A DNA stretch of 64,000 bases from Campylobacter pinnipediorum subsp. pinnipediorum (GCF_002021925.1 NZ_CP012546.1:186001-250000); one strand, 5' to 3'; positions 29,672 through 39,136 are shown, counted from the first letter of the stretch. Made by a program: numbers and translations. The notes: a model not told the origin generated them from the sequence alone.

Positions 29672-31027
29672 ATGGAAAATAACTCAAAAGAAACCAAAGA
29701 CAATAAAGAAACTCAGGAAAAAACACAAAAAACAACAAAAAAACATCAAAACACAAGAACACATATACCAGTTGATGGACACAAGATAGAAGAGCTTAGA
29801 ATGCTTGATCTTGAAAGCTTAGTTCAAATAGCTTTAAATTTAGGTGTTGAAAATCCAAGAGAATTTCGTAGACAAGATTTAATGTTTGAAATCTTAAAAA
29901 CCCAAACAAAACAGGGTGGTTTTATACTTTTTACAGGTATTTTGGAGATTACAAATGAAGGTTATGGATTTTTAAGATCCGTTGATGTAAACCTAAGTGA
30001 TAGTTCAAATGATGCATATGTATCAAATTCTCAGATTAGAAAATTTGCACTTCGTGTAGGAGATATAGTAACAGGTCAGGTTAGAGAACCAAAAGACCAA
30101 GAAAAATATTATGCATTGCTTAAAATAGAAGCTGTTAATTATCTATCTTTAGCGGAAGCAAAAGAGCGTGCTTTATTTGATAACTTAACTCCGCTTTTTC
30201 CGACACAAAAGCTGCATTTAGAATACGAACCATTAAAACTAACCGGTAGGGTTTTAGACCTTTTTACTCCTATAGGTAAAGGGCAAAGAGGACTTATTGT
30301 TGCTCCTCCAAGAAGTGGTAAAACAGAGCTTATGAAAGAATTAGCTCACGGTATAGCCAAAAATCACCCAGAGTCTCATCTTATGGTGCTTTTGGTTGAT
30401 GAAAGACCAGAAGAAGTTACTGATATGCAACGTTGTGTTAAAGGCGAAGTATTTAGTTCTACTTTTGATTTGCCAGCACTAAATCACGTAAGGGTAGCTG
30501 AACTTGTTATAGAAAAAGCTAAGCGTATGGTTGAAATGGGTAAAGATGTTATTATATTACTTGATAGTATCACAAGACTTGCAAGAGCCTATAATACCGT
30601 TACTCCGCCAAGTGGAAAAGTTTTAACCGGTGGTGTTGATGCAAATGCCTTACATAAACCAAAAAGATTTTTTGGTGCCGCTAGAAATATAGAACACGGC
30701 GGCAGCTTAACAATAGTCGCAACCGCTCTTATAGATACAGGCTCAAGAATGGATGAAGTAATTTTTGAAGAGTTTAAAGGCACAGGAAATAGCGAAATAG
30801 TCCTTGATAGAAATATATCTGATAGAAGAATTTATCCAGCTATAAATGTATTAAAATCAGGAACTAGAAAAGAAGAGCTACTTCAAAAGCCTGATGAACT
30901 TCAAAAAATATGGGCTATAAGAACAGCAATTGCATCTATGGATGATGTTGAAGCTCTTAAATTTTTATATGCAAAAATGCTTAAAACAAAAGACAATATA
31001 GAGCTATTATCTATATTAAACGATTAG
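29672..31027 (+). CDS. rho: Transcription termination factor Rho
   Basis: Hexameric RNA-dependent ATPase, 451 residues. An N-terminal lysine/glutamate/threonine-rich tail (residues 1-35) precedes the Rho_N helical and cold-shock RNA-binding domains ([12 protein letters not shown]). Walker A is [10 protein letters not shown] (from residue 211), Walker [17 protein letters not shown], and the Q-loop/secondary RNA site lies around [21 protein letters not shown]. Start ATG 29672. Its last 21 codons plus terminator are duplicated about 650 bp downstream, beyond dgkA. Confidence 0.97.
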   Translation: MENNSKETKDNKETQEKTQKTTKKHQNTRTHIPVDGHKIEELRMLDLESLVQIALNLGVENPREFRRQDLMFEILKTQTKQGGFILFTGILEITNEGYGFLRSVDVNLSDSSNDAYVSNSQIRKFALRVGDIVTGQVREPKDQEKYYALLKIEAVNYLSLAEAKERALFDNLTPLFPTQKLHLEYEPLKLTGRVLDLFTPIGKGQRGLIVAPPRSGKTELMKELAHGIAKNHPESHLMVLLVDERPEEVTDMQRCVKGEVFSSTFDLPALNHVRVAELVIEKAKRMVEMGKDVIILLDSITRLARAYNTVTPPSGKVLTGGVDANALHKPKRFFGAARNIEHGGSLTIVATALIDTGSRMDEVIFEEFKGTGNSEIVLDRNISDRRIYPAINVLKSGTRKEELLQKPDELQKIWAIRTAIASMDDVEALKFLYAKMLKTKDNIELLSILND

Positions 31028-31082
31028 AATTATTGTAGTCTTTAAAGGCTACAATAATTTTACTTTTATTTTTTTAGTTTAT
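30958..31082 (+). repeat. Direct repeat, copy 1: rho 3' end plus terminator
   Basis: About 125 bp covering the last 21 rho codons, the stop, the terminator hairpin and the following T-rich tail. It recurs at 31607-31732 with about ten differences. The segment between the two copies carries dgkA. Confidence 0.9.
31028..31065 (+). terminator. Terminator of rho
   Basis: A 13-bp stem, 31028-31040 with 31047-31059 (one G-U), TTTAAA loop, followed by T-rich sequence. A near-identical copy stands at 31677-31714. Confidence 0.8.
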
Positions 31083-31214
31083 AAATCAACAATTAGAAAT
31101 TTAATTATAAAATTATATATAATCGTTTTTTATTTCTTATAAAGAAAAATATACATATAATCGTTAGTAAAATAATTCATGTAGATTAAAGAATGATAAT
31201 TTAAAGGGTTAACT

Positions 31215-31577
31215 TTGAAATACAACAAAAGAGCTGATTTAAAACGTATTATTAATGCGACAAAGTATTCTTTAAAAGGACTAAAAAGTGCATATATTTA
31301 TGAAGCTGCTTTTCGTCAAGAGGTGTGGTGTTGTTGTATTTTTATTCCTTTAGGCTTTATTTTTGGAGATAATGCTATTGAAAAGTCTTTACTTGTTGCA
31401 TCTGTTTTGCTTGTATTAATAGTTGAACTGATAAATAGTGCAATTGAAGCTGTAGTTGATAGAGTGGGTTGTGAATTTAATGAATTATCTGGCAGAGCAA
31501 AGGACATGGGTTCTTCTGCTGTTTTTATATCAATAATATTAGCTTTTATTACTTGGTTTATTATTTTTTTATTTTAA
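31215..31577 (+). CDS. dgkA: Diacylglycerol kinase DgkA
   Basis: Small integral-membrane kinase (120 residues; E. coli 122) that phosphorylates diacylglycerol, recycling the by-product of membrane-derived lipid modification. EAAFRQE near residue 30 and the catalytic signature NSAIEAVVDRVG (residues 75-86) are intact, with three hydrophobic segments. TTG start with AAAGGG upstream. It lies between two copies of the rho 3' end. A functional link is possible to the phosphoethanolamine transferase at 33-34.6 kb, since those enzymes release diacylglycerol. Confidence 0.95.
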   Translation: MKYNKRADLKRIINATKYSLKGLKSAYIYEAAFRQEVWCCCIFIPLGFIFGDNAIEKSLLVASVLLVLIVELINSAIEAVVDRVGCEFNELSGRAKDMGSSAVFISIILAFITWFIIFLF

Positions 31578-31606
31578 CCAATATAATTTTATTTTTTAAA
31601 TACTTT

Positions 31607-31732
31607 AAATTTTTTATATGCAACAATGCTTAAAACAAAAGAGAATATAGAACTATTGTCTATATTAAACGATTAGAATTATTGTAGTCTTTTAAAGGCT
31701 ACAATAATTCTACTTTGATTTTTTTAGTTTAT
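31607..31732 (+). repeat. Direct repeat, copy 2: rho 3' remnant after dgkA
   Basis: Repeats 30958-31082. Translated in the rho frame it still reads [15 protein letters not shown] and a stop, so it is a rho C-terminal fragment with conservative changes (D to E) followed by the same terminator. The last codons of nhaA (minus strand) lie inside its right end. Confidence 0.9.
31677..31714. terminator. Second copy of the rho terminator, between dgkA and nhaA
   Basis: Stem 31677-31689 with 31697-31709 and a short loop. It sits between converging dgkA and nhaA, where it can terminate dgkA. Confidence 0.75.
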
Positions 31733-32893
31733 TTTATTCTTTGAACTAACTTTTAATATAATAAAACCAGCAATTCCGGATATTAAAGAGCCTATTAATA
31801 TTGCTAGTTTATCTGTATAAGCAAAAGCATCAGATTCATTGTAAGCTAGTCCATTTACAAACAAACTCATAGTAAAACCCACACCACAAAGAACTGCAAC
31901 ACCATAAAGTTGTTTAAAATTTACACCTTCTGGAATTTTAGCTATTTTTAATTTAATTGCTAAAAAACTAAATCCAAATACTCCAAGTTGCTTACCTATA
32001 AATAAACCAATCATAGTCCCAAGAGGAACAGCCGTTAATAGTTGTTCTATACCTATGCCTTTTAAAGAAATTCCTGCATTTACAAATGCAAATATTGGCA
32101 ATATTGCAAAAGCAACCCAAGCATGCAAGTCGTGTTCTAGCTCTTTTAGCATAGACTTGCTTGGATTGTCTTTTTGTTTTATAGGTATAAAAAATGCAGA
32201 TATAACCCCTGCTAGAGTAGCATGAACACCAGATTTTAACACACTAACCCAAAAAATTAGTCCGATTATTAAAAATGCTGCTTTACTTTTGACACCCATC
32301 AAATTTAGCACAAAAAGTCCTAAAATACATAAAAAAGAAGATCCAAGAGACAGTAAACTAAGATCACTTGTATAAAATAGCGCAATTATTATTATTGCAC
32401 ACAAGTCATCTATAATAGCAAGCGTCATAAGAAAAATTTTTAAACTGGCCGGCACTCTAGAGCCAAGTAAACTTAAAATACCAAGTGCAAATGCGATATC
32501 TGTAGCTGTTGGTATTGCCCAGCCACTTAATGCAAAACTATCATGTTTTGTAAACATATAAAATATAATAGCAGGTATTATAATTCCACCTATTCCGGCT
32601 ATTGCAGGAAGTGCTATTTGTGAAGGATTTCTTAACTCTCCTTCTAAAACTTCTCTTTTAAGCTCAAGTCCAACAAGAAAGAAAAATATAGCCATTAAGC
32701 CATCATTTACCCATAATATAAGTGCCTTGCTAAGCCCAAAATCACCAAAACTAATACTAAGATTTGTCTTTAAAAAACTATTGTAAAAATCGCTTAAAAA
32801 TGTGTTTTGAAAGATGAGTGCAAAAATAGTTACAATCATTAAAAATATTCCACCACTAGCTTCGTGTTTTAAAAAGTCTCTTATATCGCTCAT
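31724..32893 (-). CDS. nhaA: Na+/H+ antiporter NhaA
   Basis: Inner-membrane pH-regulated antiporter of 389 residues and about 12 spans. The ion-binding aspartates are visible: Asp in TATDIAFALGIL and the DD pair in AIIDDLCAIIIIALFYT. The cytoplasmic-side opening MSDIRDFLKHEASGGIFL matches the family start. AAGGAGTA precedes the ATG. The stop codon is inside the duplicated rho 3' repeat, so the boundary of the inserted segment abuts this gene. Confidence 0.96.
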   Translation of the reverse strand: MSDIRDFLKHEASGGIFLMIVTIFALIFQNTFLSDFYNSFLKTNLSISFGDFGLSKALILWVNDGLMAIFFFLVGLELKREVLEGELRNPSQIALPAIAGIGGIIIPAIIFYMFTKHDSFALSGWAIPTATDIAFALGILSLLGSRVPASLKIFLMTLAIIDDLCAIIIIALFYTSDLSLLSLGSSFLCILGLFVLNLMGVKSKAAFLIIGLIFWVSVLKSGVHATLAGVISAFFIPIKQKDNPSKSMLKELEHDLHAWVAFAILPIFAFVNAGISLKGIGIEQLLTAVPLGTMIGLFIGKQLGVFGFSFLAIKLKIAKIPEGVNFKQLYGVAVLCGVGFTMSLFVNGLAYNESDAFAYTDKLAILIGSLISGIAGFIILKVSSKNKIN

Positions 32894-33041
32894 ATTACTC
32901 CTTGCTTTTTACTAATTTTATACAAATTTATAAAATATGGCAAGTATCTTGAGTTTTATAGATTTAATAAAATTAAAACCAATAAACTTTTATATTAAAA
33001 ATACACAACATTATTTAAAAAAGCTTTTTTAATGTTTGATG

Positions 33042-34631
33042 CTATTCATGTTTGTATTTTGGTAATATCGCAGGATCATTTTTTAGATTTTTGTAATCTG
33101 CTAAATCTTTTCCGTTATAAATCTTTATATCACCTATTTGTTTGTCTGTGAAAAATGTTTTATTTTTAGATAAATCTTTCTCTTCTATGCCTAGCCAATT
33201 AGCAAATCCATACATAAAATCATAACCACTTTTTAAACTATTTATGAAAGTTCTCTTTGTGTCATCACTAGAAATAATTAAGAACGGAACTTCATAGTTT
33301 TGCTTATGTTCTGAGTTGTGTCGCATATCCAAGTCGGATAAAAATTTCTTTTCATGAGAAAGTCCATGATCTGAAAAATACATAATTGAAAATGATTCTT
33401 TCATTTCTTGTAATTTTTGATAAATCATCTGTATTAATTTATCAGTTTGTCTAATACTTGATAGGTAACAAGACATTTTTTCGTTTATAAAATCTGTTAT
33501 ATTTTCAATATTATAGTTTTTATCGATTCTGTCACAAAAAGTTGCATGTGAGCCCATTAGATGAATAACAATTAGCTTATTGCTATCCGTTTTTTCTTCT
33601 ACTGCTTTATAAAATTCTGGCATTAATTTTAAATCGCTAATATTTTTTAAATTGTATCCATCTTTTGTAATAATATATATATTTTTTGTAGTAAAGTATA
33701 TACTTTTTGCTTTAATTGCTATTGCATATTGTAAAATATCATAATCACCCATTTTTCCTTGATTAGATAACCAATAAGTATCCATATTTGCATCATTTGC
33801 TAAAGATATTATTGTATTTTCTGGTATTAAATATTCCAAATTTTCATCATTGTGTTGAGTTAATGTTCTTTGCAAAGACAAAGGTGTATTCCAAGAAGGC
33901 GATATATAGTTGTTAAAAAATAAGCCATTCACACTATCCAAAAAAGGTGTAGTTTTAATGGGATACCCATACAAAGACATATAGTCTCTTCTCATGCTTT
34001 CACCTATTATTAAAATGTAATTTTTATATTTTTGGTTTGTATTTTCTATCTTCCATGTTGAAGTATTGTTTTTTGCAGCAGATAGCATATTTTTGTCTTT
34101 GTAATAGTTTATAATATTATCTGCAAAATCAATTACAAATCTTATAGGGTAATATTGAAATCTATATGCAATATTTTCAAAACTAATTTTTTTTGTTTTG
34201 TATGTTGTTTCTATTGGCTTGTATATGATTATTGCTATAACTATAATGGTTAGGATTTTTACAATTTTAGTTTTTGGTTTGTTAAAAATTGTAGAATTGT
34301 TTAGTCTATAAACTATGACGAATAAGACCATGTATAATAATACTAAAATATATGCAAATATTGGTAAATCTTTTATATATTCTATTATTTCAAGTTTATT
34401 TGTTTCCATTAATGAAATAATAATACCATCGTTTAATTTTCCATAATTTATTGAGTGGGGAAGGTATGCGGCACCTAGAATAAAGTTAGTTACTAAATAA
34501 AATTTAAAAAATTTATCAGAATAAGTTTTTATTACATATAAGCTAGCAAAAAGCAATAATCCATATGAGAATAATTTTTTATTGTGTTCTCCAAGTGCAT
34601 AAACTGTAATACAACTAAAAACAAATAACAT
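33042..34631 (-). CDS. Lipid/glycan phosphoethanolamine transferase (EptA/CptA family)
   Basis: Inner-membrane enzyme of 529 residues that moves phosphoethanolamine from phosphatidylethanolamine to lipid A, LPS core or other periplasmic acceptors. Five N-terminal hydrophobic segments (to about residue 145) precede a periplasmic sulfatase-like domain. Metal-site motifs are IGESMRRDYMSLYGYP, MGSHATF, YFSDHGLSHEKKF and DMRHNSEHKQ. The nucleophile position, Thr in EptA (GETAR), reads Ser here (GESMR). The start has no clear ribosome binding site on the minus strand. Gene and flanks are unusually AT-rich, consistent with transfer. Confidence 0.85.
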   Translation of the reverse strand: MLFVFSCITVYALGEHNKKLFSYGLLLFASLYVIKTYSDKFFKFYLVTNFILGAAYLPHSINYGKLNDGIIISLMETNKLEIIEYIKDLPIFAYILVLLYMVLFVIVYRLNNSTIFNKPKTKIVKILTIIVIAIIIYKPIETTYKTKKISFENIAYRFQYYPIRFVIDFADNIINYYKDKNMLSAAKNNTSTWKIENTNQKYKNYILIIGESMRRDYMSLYGYPIKTTPFLDSVNGLFFNNYISPSWNTPLSLQRTLTQHNDENLEYLIPENTIISLANDANMDTYWLSNQGKMGDYDILQYAIAIKAKSIYFTTKNIYIITKDGYNLKNISDLKLMPEFYKAVEEKTDSNKLIVIHLMGSHATFCDRIDKNYNIENITDFINEKMSCYLSSIRQTDKLIQMIYQKLQEMKESFSIMYFSDHGLSHEKKFLSDLDMRHNSEHKQNYEVPFLIISSDDTKRTFINSLKSGYDFMYGFANWLGIEEKDLSKNKTFFTDKQIGDIKIYNGKDLADYKNLKNDPAILPKYKHE

Positions 34632-34805
34632 TACATAAAATAAATTATTTTTTTTAATACCATATAATTATAAAATTATTATTTTAAAATATTTTATATA
34701 AAAAACAAGTAAATAGATAGGTAGATTTTAAAAATATAAAATAAACAAATATTAAAATTATATTAATTAAATGATGTTTATATTCTTATATTTAATTTTT
34801 TGATA

Positions 34806-35678
34806 TTATATTTTAATCAGTTCTAAAAATTCTTTAGCAAGTTTTGGCAACTTTGTATCTTTTTTGTAAGCCACAACTATTGTTTTATCAAGCATTTCGT
34901 CCTCTATATCAAATAGCTTTATATCGTTATTTTGAAAAATTTTTGTTGTAAAACACACTCCTTTGTTTAAAGCAACTAACGATATTGCTATATCAATAAA
35001 CTCAACTTCACAAAATATTTTTGGTTTAAAATTATGTTTTATAAAAAAATCATCTATATACTCTCTGCTCTTATAAGAATCTCTTGGAAGAATAAAATTT
35101 TCATCTTTTAAATCTTGTATATTTATCTTTGGACATTTTTTTGTTACATTTTTTGCCAATCTATGTGATTTTGATAAAGCCAAATAAGTTTTTTCTTTAC
35201 ATATGTTTTTGCAAACTATGTCATCAAATTCTATTGGTACAGACATTACAGCCATATCAATATTGGAATTTAAAAGCTCTTTTCTTGCATTTGCTAAGGA
35301 ATTTAGTTGAAATATTCTTATATTTGAATTCGGATATTTTTTATGTAGTTTTACTATATGCTTGTGTGAAAATTTATAAGCTATTTTAGAAAAACCTATT
35401 CTTAGTTTTTGCTTATTTGATTTTACTAAATCTACTATTTTATTATTTAGCTCATTTTGTAACTTTAAAATTAATCTAGCTTTTTCTACATAAATTTTCC
35501 CAACACTTGTAAGGTTTAAATTGTTTTTTCTATCAAACAATTGAGTTCCTAATGTTTCTTCTAGTTTTAATATGCTTTGAGATAGTGATGGCTGTGAAAC
35601 ATTTAGCTTTTCAGCTGCCTTTGTAAAGCTCTTATTTATAGCTACTTGCAGCACAAATTCCATTTGTCTGATATTCAT
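34806..35678 (-). CDS. LysR-family regulator
   Basis: A 290-residue transcription regulator with the N-terminal winged helix (INKSFTKAAEKLNVSQPSLS, residues 14-33, then SILKLEETLG) and a C-terminal effector-binding domain. It is divergent from the first flavoprotein reductase with a 160-bp gap, the usual LysR arrangement, so it probably controls the reductase genes in response to their substrate. A TTATAG-N7-CTATAA palindrome at 35707-35725 is a candidate site. Confidence 0.9.
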   Translation of the reverse strand: MNIRQMEFVLQVAINKSFTKAAEKLNVSQPSLSQSILKLEETLGTQLFDRKNNLNLTSVGKIYVEKARLILKLQNELNNKIVDLVKSNKQKLRIGFSKIAYKFSHKHIVKLHKKYPNSNIRIFQLNSLANARKELLNSNIDMAVMSVPIEFDDIVCKNICKEKTYLALSKSHRLAKNVTKKCPKINIQDLKDENFILPRDSYKSREYIDDFFIKHNFKPKIFCEVEFIDIAISLVALNKGVCFTTKIFQNNDIKLFDIEDEMLDKTIVVAYKKDTKLPKLAKEFLELIKI

Positions 35679-35706
35679 GTTATACCTTGAAAATAAAATT
35701 TTAATG

Positions 35707-35725
35707 TTATAGGTAAAAACTATAA
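35707..35725. promoter_or_regulatory. Candidate LysR operator
   Basis: TTATAG (35707-35712), seven bases, CTATAA (35720-35725): a perfect 6-bp inverted repeat of T-N11-A type in the divergent gap between the LysR gene and the first flavoprotein gene, 19 bases before the -35 box. Confidence 0.45.
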
Positions 35726-35744
35726 AATTATAATATAAAACTAT

Positions 35745-35774
35745 TTGACATATACTTAAAAAAAATTATATTAT
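35745..35774 (+). promoter_or_regulatory. Promoter of the first flavoprotein gene
   Basis: TTGACA (35745-35750), 18-base spacer, TATTAT (35769-35774). The CTATTTGACATA context is repeated before the second flavoprotein gene. Confidence 0.65.
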
Positions 35775-35838
35775 TGTATATATTTAAAATATAAAAATTA
35801 ATATTTATATTTAAAAATTATATTCAAGGAGTATTCTT

Positions 35839-37368
35839 ATGGAAAACATATTAAGAAGAAATGTATTAAAAATGAGTATGATTGGAGCCGGTGCATTGGC
35901 TTTAAGTGGAGTAAATGCAAGTGCTGACAGCAAGGATATTAATTGGGATGAAGAGTGGGATGTTGTTGTAGTAGGAAGTGGTTTTGCTGGTCTTGCAGCT
36001 GGTGTAACTGCTGCTAACAAAGGCAATAAAGTTTTGATTATAGAAAAAATGAGCCGTTTTGGCGGTAACTCTGTTATAAATGGTGGAGTTATGGGTGTTT
36101 GGGGTAATGACTTCCAAGAAAAAGAAGGTGTAAAAGATAGCAAAGAATTATATATAAAAGATATTATGAAAGCAGGTGGTGGACTAAATCACCCAGATCT
36201 TGTAGAGGCATTAGCTGATAGAGTTCAAGATGCTTATAAACTTGCAAAAGACTGTGGCGCTAAGTTTATTATGCTTAAACTTCACGGTGGGCATACTGTG
36301 CCAAGAGGTGCATTGGCACAAACTGATAGTGGTGCTGGTATAACTAGACCTATGACAGAGTTTTTTCAAAAAATAGAAGGTTGTGAAATTCGCAGACAAT
36401 GCAAGCTAGACAGAATAATCACAGACGATACAGGTAAGGTTATAGGTATAGAAGCTAGGGTTGATTATAAATTTGATAGAAATGCTAAGAATGATGATAA
36501 AGAAAATACAAGTGGTACTAAGAAATTTATAAAAGCTAAAAAAGGTGTCGTTCTTGCCGCTGGCGGATTTAGTAGAGATAAGCATTTTAGAAAAGCACAA
36601 GACCCTAGAATCGCTGATGATTTGGACTCTACTAATCACCCGGGTGCAACAGCTGGTGTATTGCTTGAAGCACTTAAAATCGGTGCAGAGCCTGTTCAGA
36701 TTAGCTGGATTCAAAGTTTGCCACTATCAAGCCCAGATGAAAAAGGATATGGTGTGTCATCTGCATTTACTCACGAAAGCTTTAGATTTGGTATCATAGT
36801 AAGCCCAAAAACTGGTAAAAGATACGGAAACGAGCTTGCAAATAGAAAAGTTCAGGCTGATTATGAGTTTAAATCAAAAAATGAAGATGGTGTATATTTG
36901 CTAAGTATGTGTGATAGTAAAGCTGCTGCAGAAATGCTACCTGAAAAACTAGAAAAAGTTCAAAAAGTTGGTATAGTTAAGAAATTTGATAGCCTAGAAG
37001 ATATAGCTAAAGCATACAATATGCCACTTGATGAGTTTAAAAAGACTGTTGAAAAATACAACCAATATGTAAAAGATGAAAAAGACCCTGATTTTGGTAA
37101 AAATTTAAGTAAAGCTATAACAAAAGGTTATGATTTTTCAGTTCCACCATTTTATGTATCACGTGTAATACCAAAAGTTCACCATACAATGGGTGGTCTA
37201 AATATAACTCCAAAAGCTGAAGTTATATCATCTTCTACAAACAAACCAATACCTGGCTTATATGCTGCTGGTGAAATCACAGGTGGTGTTCACGGTGCCG
37301 TTAGACTAGGAAGTTGTGCAATTGCTGATTGTCTTACATTTGGTATGATAGCAGGCGAAAATTTCTAA
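35839..37368 (+). CDS. Tat-exported flavoprotein reductase, fumarate reductase/FccA family (copy 1)
   Basis: A 509-residue periplasmic FAD enzyme of the flavocytochrome c/urocanate reductase family, without its own hemes. The N terminus LRRNVLKMSM plus a hydrophobic AGALALSG segment is a Tat signal. The FAD site is VVVGSGFAGLAAG (about residue 45). Catalytic elements of fumarate reductases are retained: the proton-donor arginine in NELANRK, His in KVHHTMGGLN and Arg in GAVRLGSCAIAD. The substrate-side IQxHPT histidine is absent (SWIQSLPLSS), so fumarate is unlikely. Electrons probably come from the tetraheme and NrfH-like cytochromes downstream. AAGGAG precedes the ATG. Confidence 0.87.
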   Translation: MENILRRNVLKMSMIGAGALALSGVNASADSKDINWDEEWDVVVVGSGFAGLAAGVTAANKGNKVLIIEKMSRFGGNSVINGGVMGVWGNDFQEKEGVKDSKELYIKDIMKAGGGLNHPDLVEALADRVQDAYKLAKDCGAKFIMLKLHGGHTVPRGALAQTDSGAGITRPMTEFFQKIEGCEIRRQCKLDRIITDDTGKVIGIEARVDYKFDRNAKNDDKENTSGTKKFIKAKKGVVLAAGGFSRDKHFRKAQDPRIADDLDSTNHPGATAGVLLEALKIGAEPVQISWIQSLPLSSPDEKGYGVSSAFTHESFRFGIIVSPKTGKRYGNELANRKVQADYEFKSKNEDGVYLLSMCDSKAAAEMLPEKLEKVQKVGIVKKFDSLEDIAKAYNMPLDEFKKTVEKYNQYVKDEKDPDFGKNLSKAITKGYDFSVPPFYVSRVIPKVHHTMGGLNITPKAEVISSSTNKPIPGLYAAGEITGGVHGAVRLGSCAIADCLTFGMIAGENF

Positions 37369-37373
37369 TTAAT

Positions 37374-37400
37374 TTATCTGGAGTATTATGCTCCAGATAA
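37374..37400 (+). terminator. Hairpin after the first flavoprotein gene
   Basis: TTATCTGGAG (37374-37383) pairs with CTCCAGATAA (37391-37400), 7-base loop, followed by a short T-containing stretch. It separates the two reductase genes into different transcription units. Confidence 0.65.
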
Positions 37401-37477
37401 TATTCTCCAATACTCATAAATTTCAATTATTTCACATTAATATCTTTAAGCCTTGTTCTTTGTATATTATAAAAAAA

Positions 37478-37495
37478 ACTTATAAATTTATAAGT
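37478..37495. promoter_or_regulatory. Palindrome upstream of the second flavoprotein promoter
   Basis: ACTTATAAATTTATAAGT is a perfect 18-bp palindrome ending 9 bases before the -35 box. Its position fits a regulator site, but no counterpart of equal sequence is upstream of copy 1. Confidence 0.45.
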
Positions 37496-37504
37496 TAAAA
37501 CTAT

Positions 37505-37533
37505 TTGACATACTTGCTAAAAAGTTATATTAT
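37505..37533 (+). promoter_or_regulatory. Promoter of the second flavoprotein gene
   Basis: TTGACA (37505-37510), 17-base spacer, TATTAT (37528-37533). The region from here to the ribosome binding site is similar in sequence to 35741-35835, showing that the leader was duplicated with the gene. Confidence 0.65.
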
Positions 37534-37597
37534 TATATAAAATTTAAATATAATAATTAATATTTATATTTAAAAAACTATATAAAGGAGTACCCTT

Positions 37598-39136
37598 ATG
37601 GAAAATATGTCAAGAAGAAATATGCTCAAAATGAGCATGATTGGGGCTAGTGCATTAGCTTTAAGTGGCATAAATGCAAGTGCAGCATTAAACTCTAAAG
37701 ATGTTAAGTTTGATGAAGAATACGATGTTGTTGTAATAGGCTCAGGATATGCTGGCATGGCTGCTGCTATAACTTCTGCTGAAAAAGGACTTAAAGTTCT
37801 TGTTATTGAAAAAATGGGTCGCCTTGGTGGTAACTCAGTTATAAATGGTGGATTATTTGCTGTTGTAAATAGCCCTAAACAAAAAACAGAAGGCGTAAAA
37901 GACTCTTTTGAAACGTATATGAATGACTGTTTAAAAGCTGGTTTGCAAATAAACCATCCAGAAAACCTTAAAATTATTGCAGATCGTGGAAATGATGCTT
38001 TAAAATTAACAGAAAAATGTGGTGCAAAATATTTTGAAAAACTATCACATCTTGGTGGACACTCTGTTCCAAGAACATATTTATCAGCAAACAGTAGTGG
38101 TTCTGGTATATTGCAGCCTATGATTGAGTATTTTTCAAAATTAGATAATGGCACAATAAAAAGAAGAACTAAATTTGATGACTTCATTCTTGATGATTCA
38201 GGACGAGTTATTGGAATATCAGCTAGAGAAAATTACAAATTCGACTCAAAGCTTTTAGATGATCACATGGAAAATAAAACAGGAGATCAAAAATACTTTA
38301 AAGCTAAAAGAGGTGTTGTTTTAGCGGCTGGTGGATTTTCTAGAGATGTATTTTTAAGAAACATGCAAGATCCTGGCATACCTGTAGATACAGACTCTAC
38401 AAACCAACCTGGTGCTACTGGCGAAGTTTTGATGAAAACATTTGAGCTTGGAGCAGTGCCAGTTCATTTGTCTTGGATTCAGTTTGGTCCATGGGCTTGT
38501 CCTGATGAAAAAGGTTTTGGATCAGCTTCTAACTTTAATATAAATGCTACATTTAGATATGGAATTTCTGTTAATCCAAAAACAGGAAAACGCTTTATGA
38601 ATGAACTTGCAGATAGAAGAACTAGGGCTCAAGCAATGTTTAAAGTGATTAATGGTGATGACAAAAATTATCCTATTAACATTTGTGATCAAGCCGGAGT
38701 TGATAAAATTACTCCAGAAATTGCAGAAAAAGCTGTAAACTCAGGAGTAGTTAAAAAGTTTAATTCCATAGAAGATATAGCAAAAGAATATAATATTTCA
38801 GCAGCTGAGCTTAAAAAAACAATTAATGCATACAATAGCTATGTAGTGTCTAAGAAAGATCCAGAATTTGGCAAACCTGTTCATACACTAGAGGGAGTAC
38901 AAATTGTTAAAGCACCATTTTATGCAACAAAAGGCGTGCCAAAACTTCATCATACTATGGGTGGTCTAAAAATAAATGAAAAAGCTCAAGTGGTTTCTAC
39001 TATCACAAGAAAACCTATTCCAGGTTTATATGCTGCTGGAGAAATTACAGGAGGAACTCATGGCGCAAGTAGACTAGGAAGCTGCGCTATACCTGATTGT
39101 CTAGTATTTGGTATGATAGCTGGAGAAAATATTTAA
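37598..39136 (+). CDS. Tat-exported flavoprotein reductase, fumarate reductase/FccA family (copy 2)
   Basis: Paralog of the preceding gene (512 residues) with the same architecture: Tat signal SRRNMLKMSM, FAD site VVIGSGYAGMAAA, proton-donor arginine in NELADRRTR, KLHHTMGGLK and GASRLGSCAIPD. The substrate-side segment differs again, SWIQFGPWACPDEKGFG, with a proline-tryptophan in place of the His-Pro-Thr of fumarate reductases. The different pocket suggests a distinct substrate from copy 1. A long hairpin and then the tetraheme cytochrome follow. AAGGAG precedes the ATG. Confidence 0.87.
   Translation: MENMSRRNMLKMSMIGASALALSGINASAALNSKDVKFDEEYDVVVIGSGYAGMAAAITSAEKGLKVLVIEKMGRLGGNSVINGGLFAVVNSPKQKTEGVKDSFETYMNDCLKAGLQINHPENLKIIADRGNDALKLTEKCGAKYFEKLSHLGGHSVPRTYLSANSSGSGILQPMIEYFSKLDNGTIKRRTKFDDFILDDSGRVIGISARENYKFDSKLLDDHMENKTGDQKYFKAKRGVVLAAGGFSRDVFLRNMQDPGIPVDTDSTNQPGATGEVLMKTFELGAVPVHLSWIQFGPWACPDEKGFGSASNFNINATFRYGISVNPKTGKRFMNELADRRTRAQAMFKVINGDDKNYPINICDQAGVDKITPEIAEKAVNSGVVKKFNSIEDIAKEYNISAAELKKTINAYNSYVVSKKDPEFGKPVHTLEGVQIVKAPFYATKGVPKLHHTMGGLKINEKAQVVSTITRKPIPGLYAAGEITGGTHGASRLGSCAIPDCLVFGMIAGENI

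Noticed and set aside
35839-39136. The two flavoproteins as succinate dehydrogenase/FrdA subunits
   Set aside because: They have Tat signals, lack FrdB/FrdC partners and adjoin periplasmic c-type cytochromes, so they are the soluble flavocytochrome-type family.
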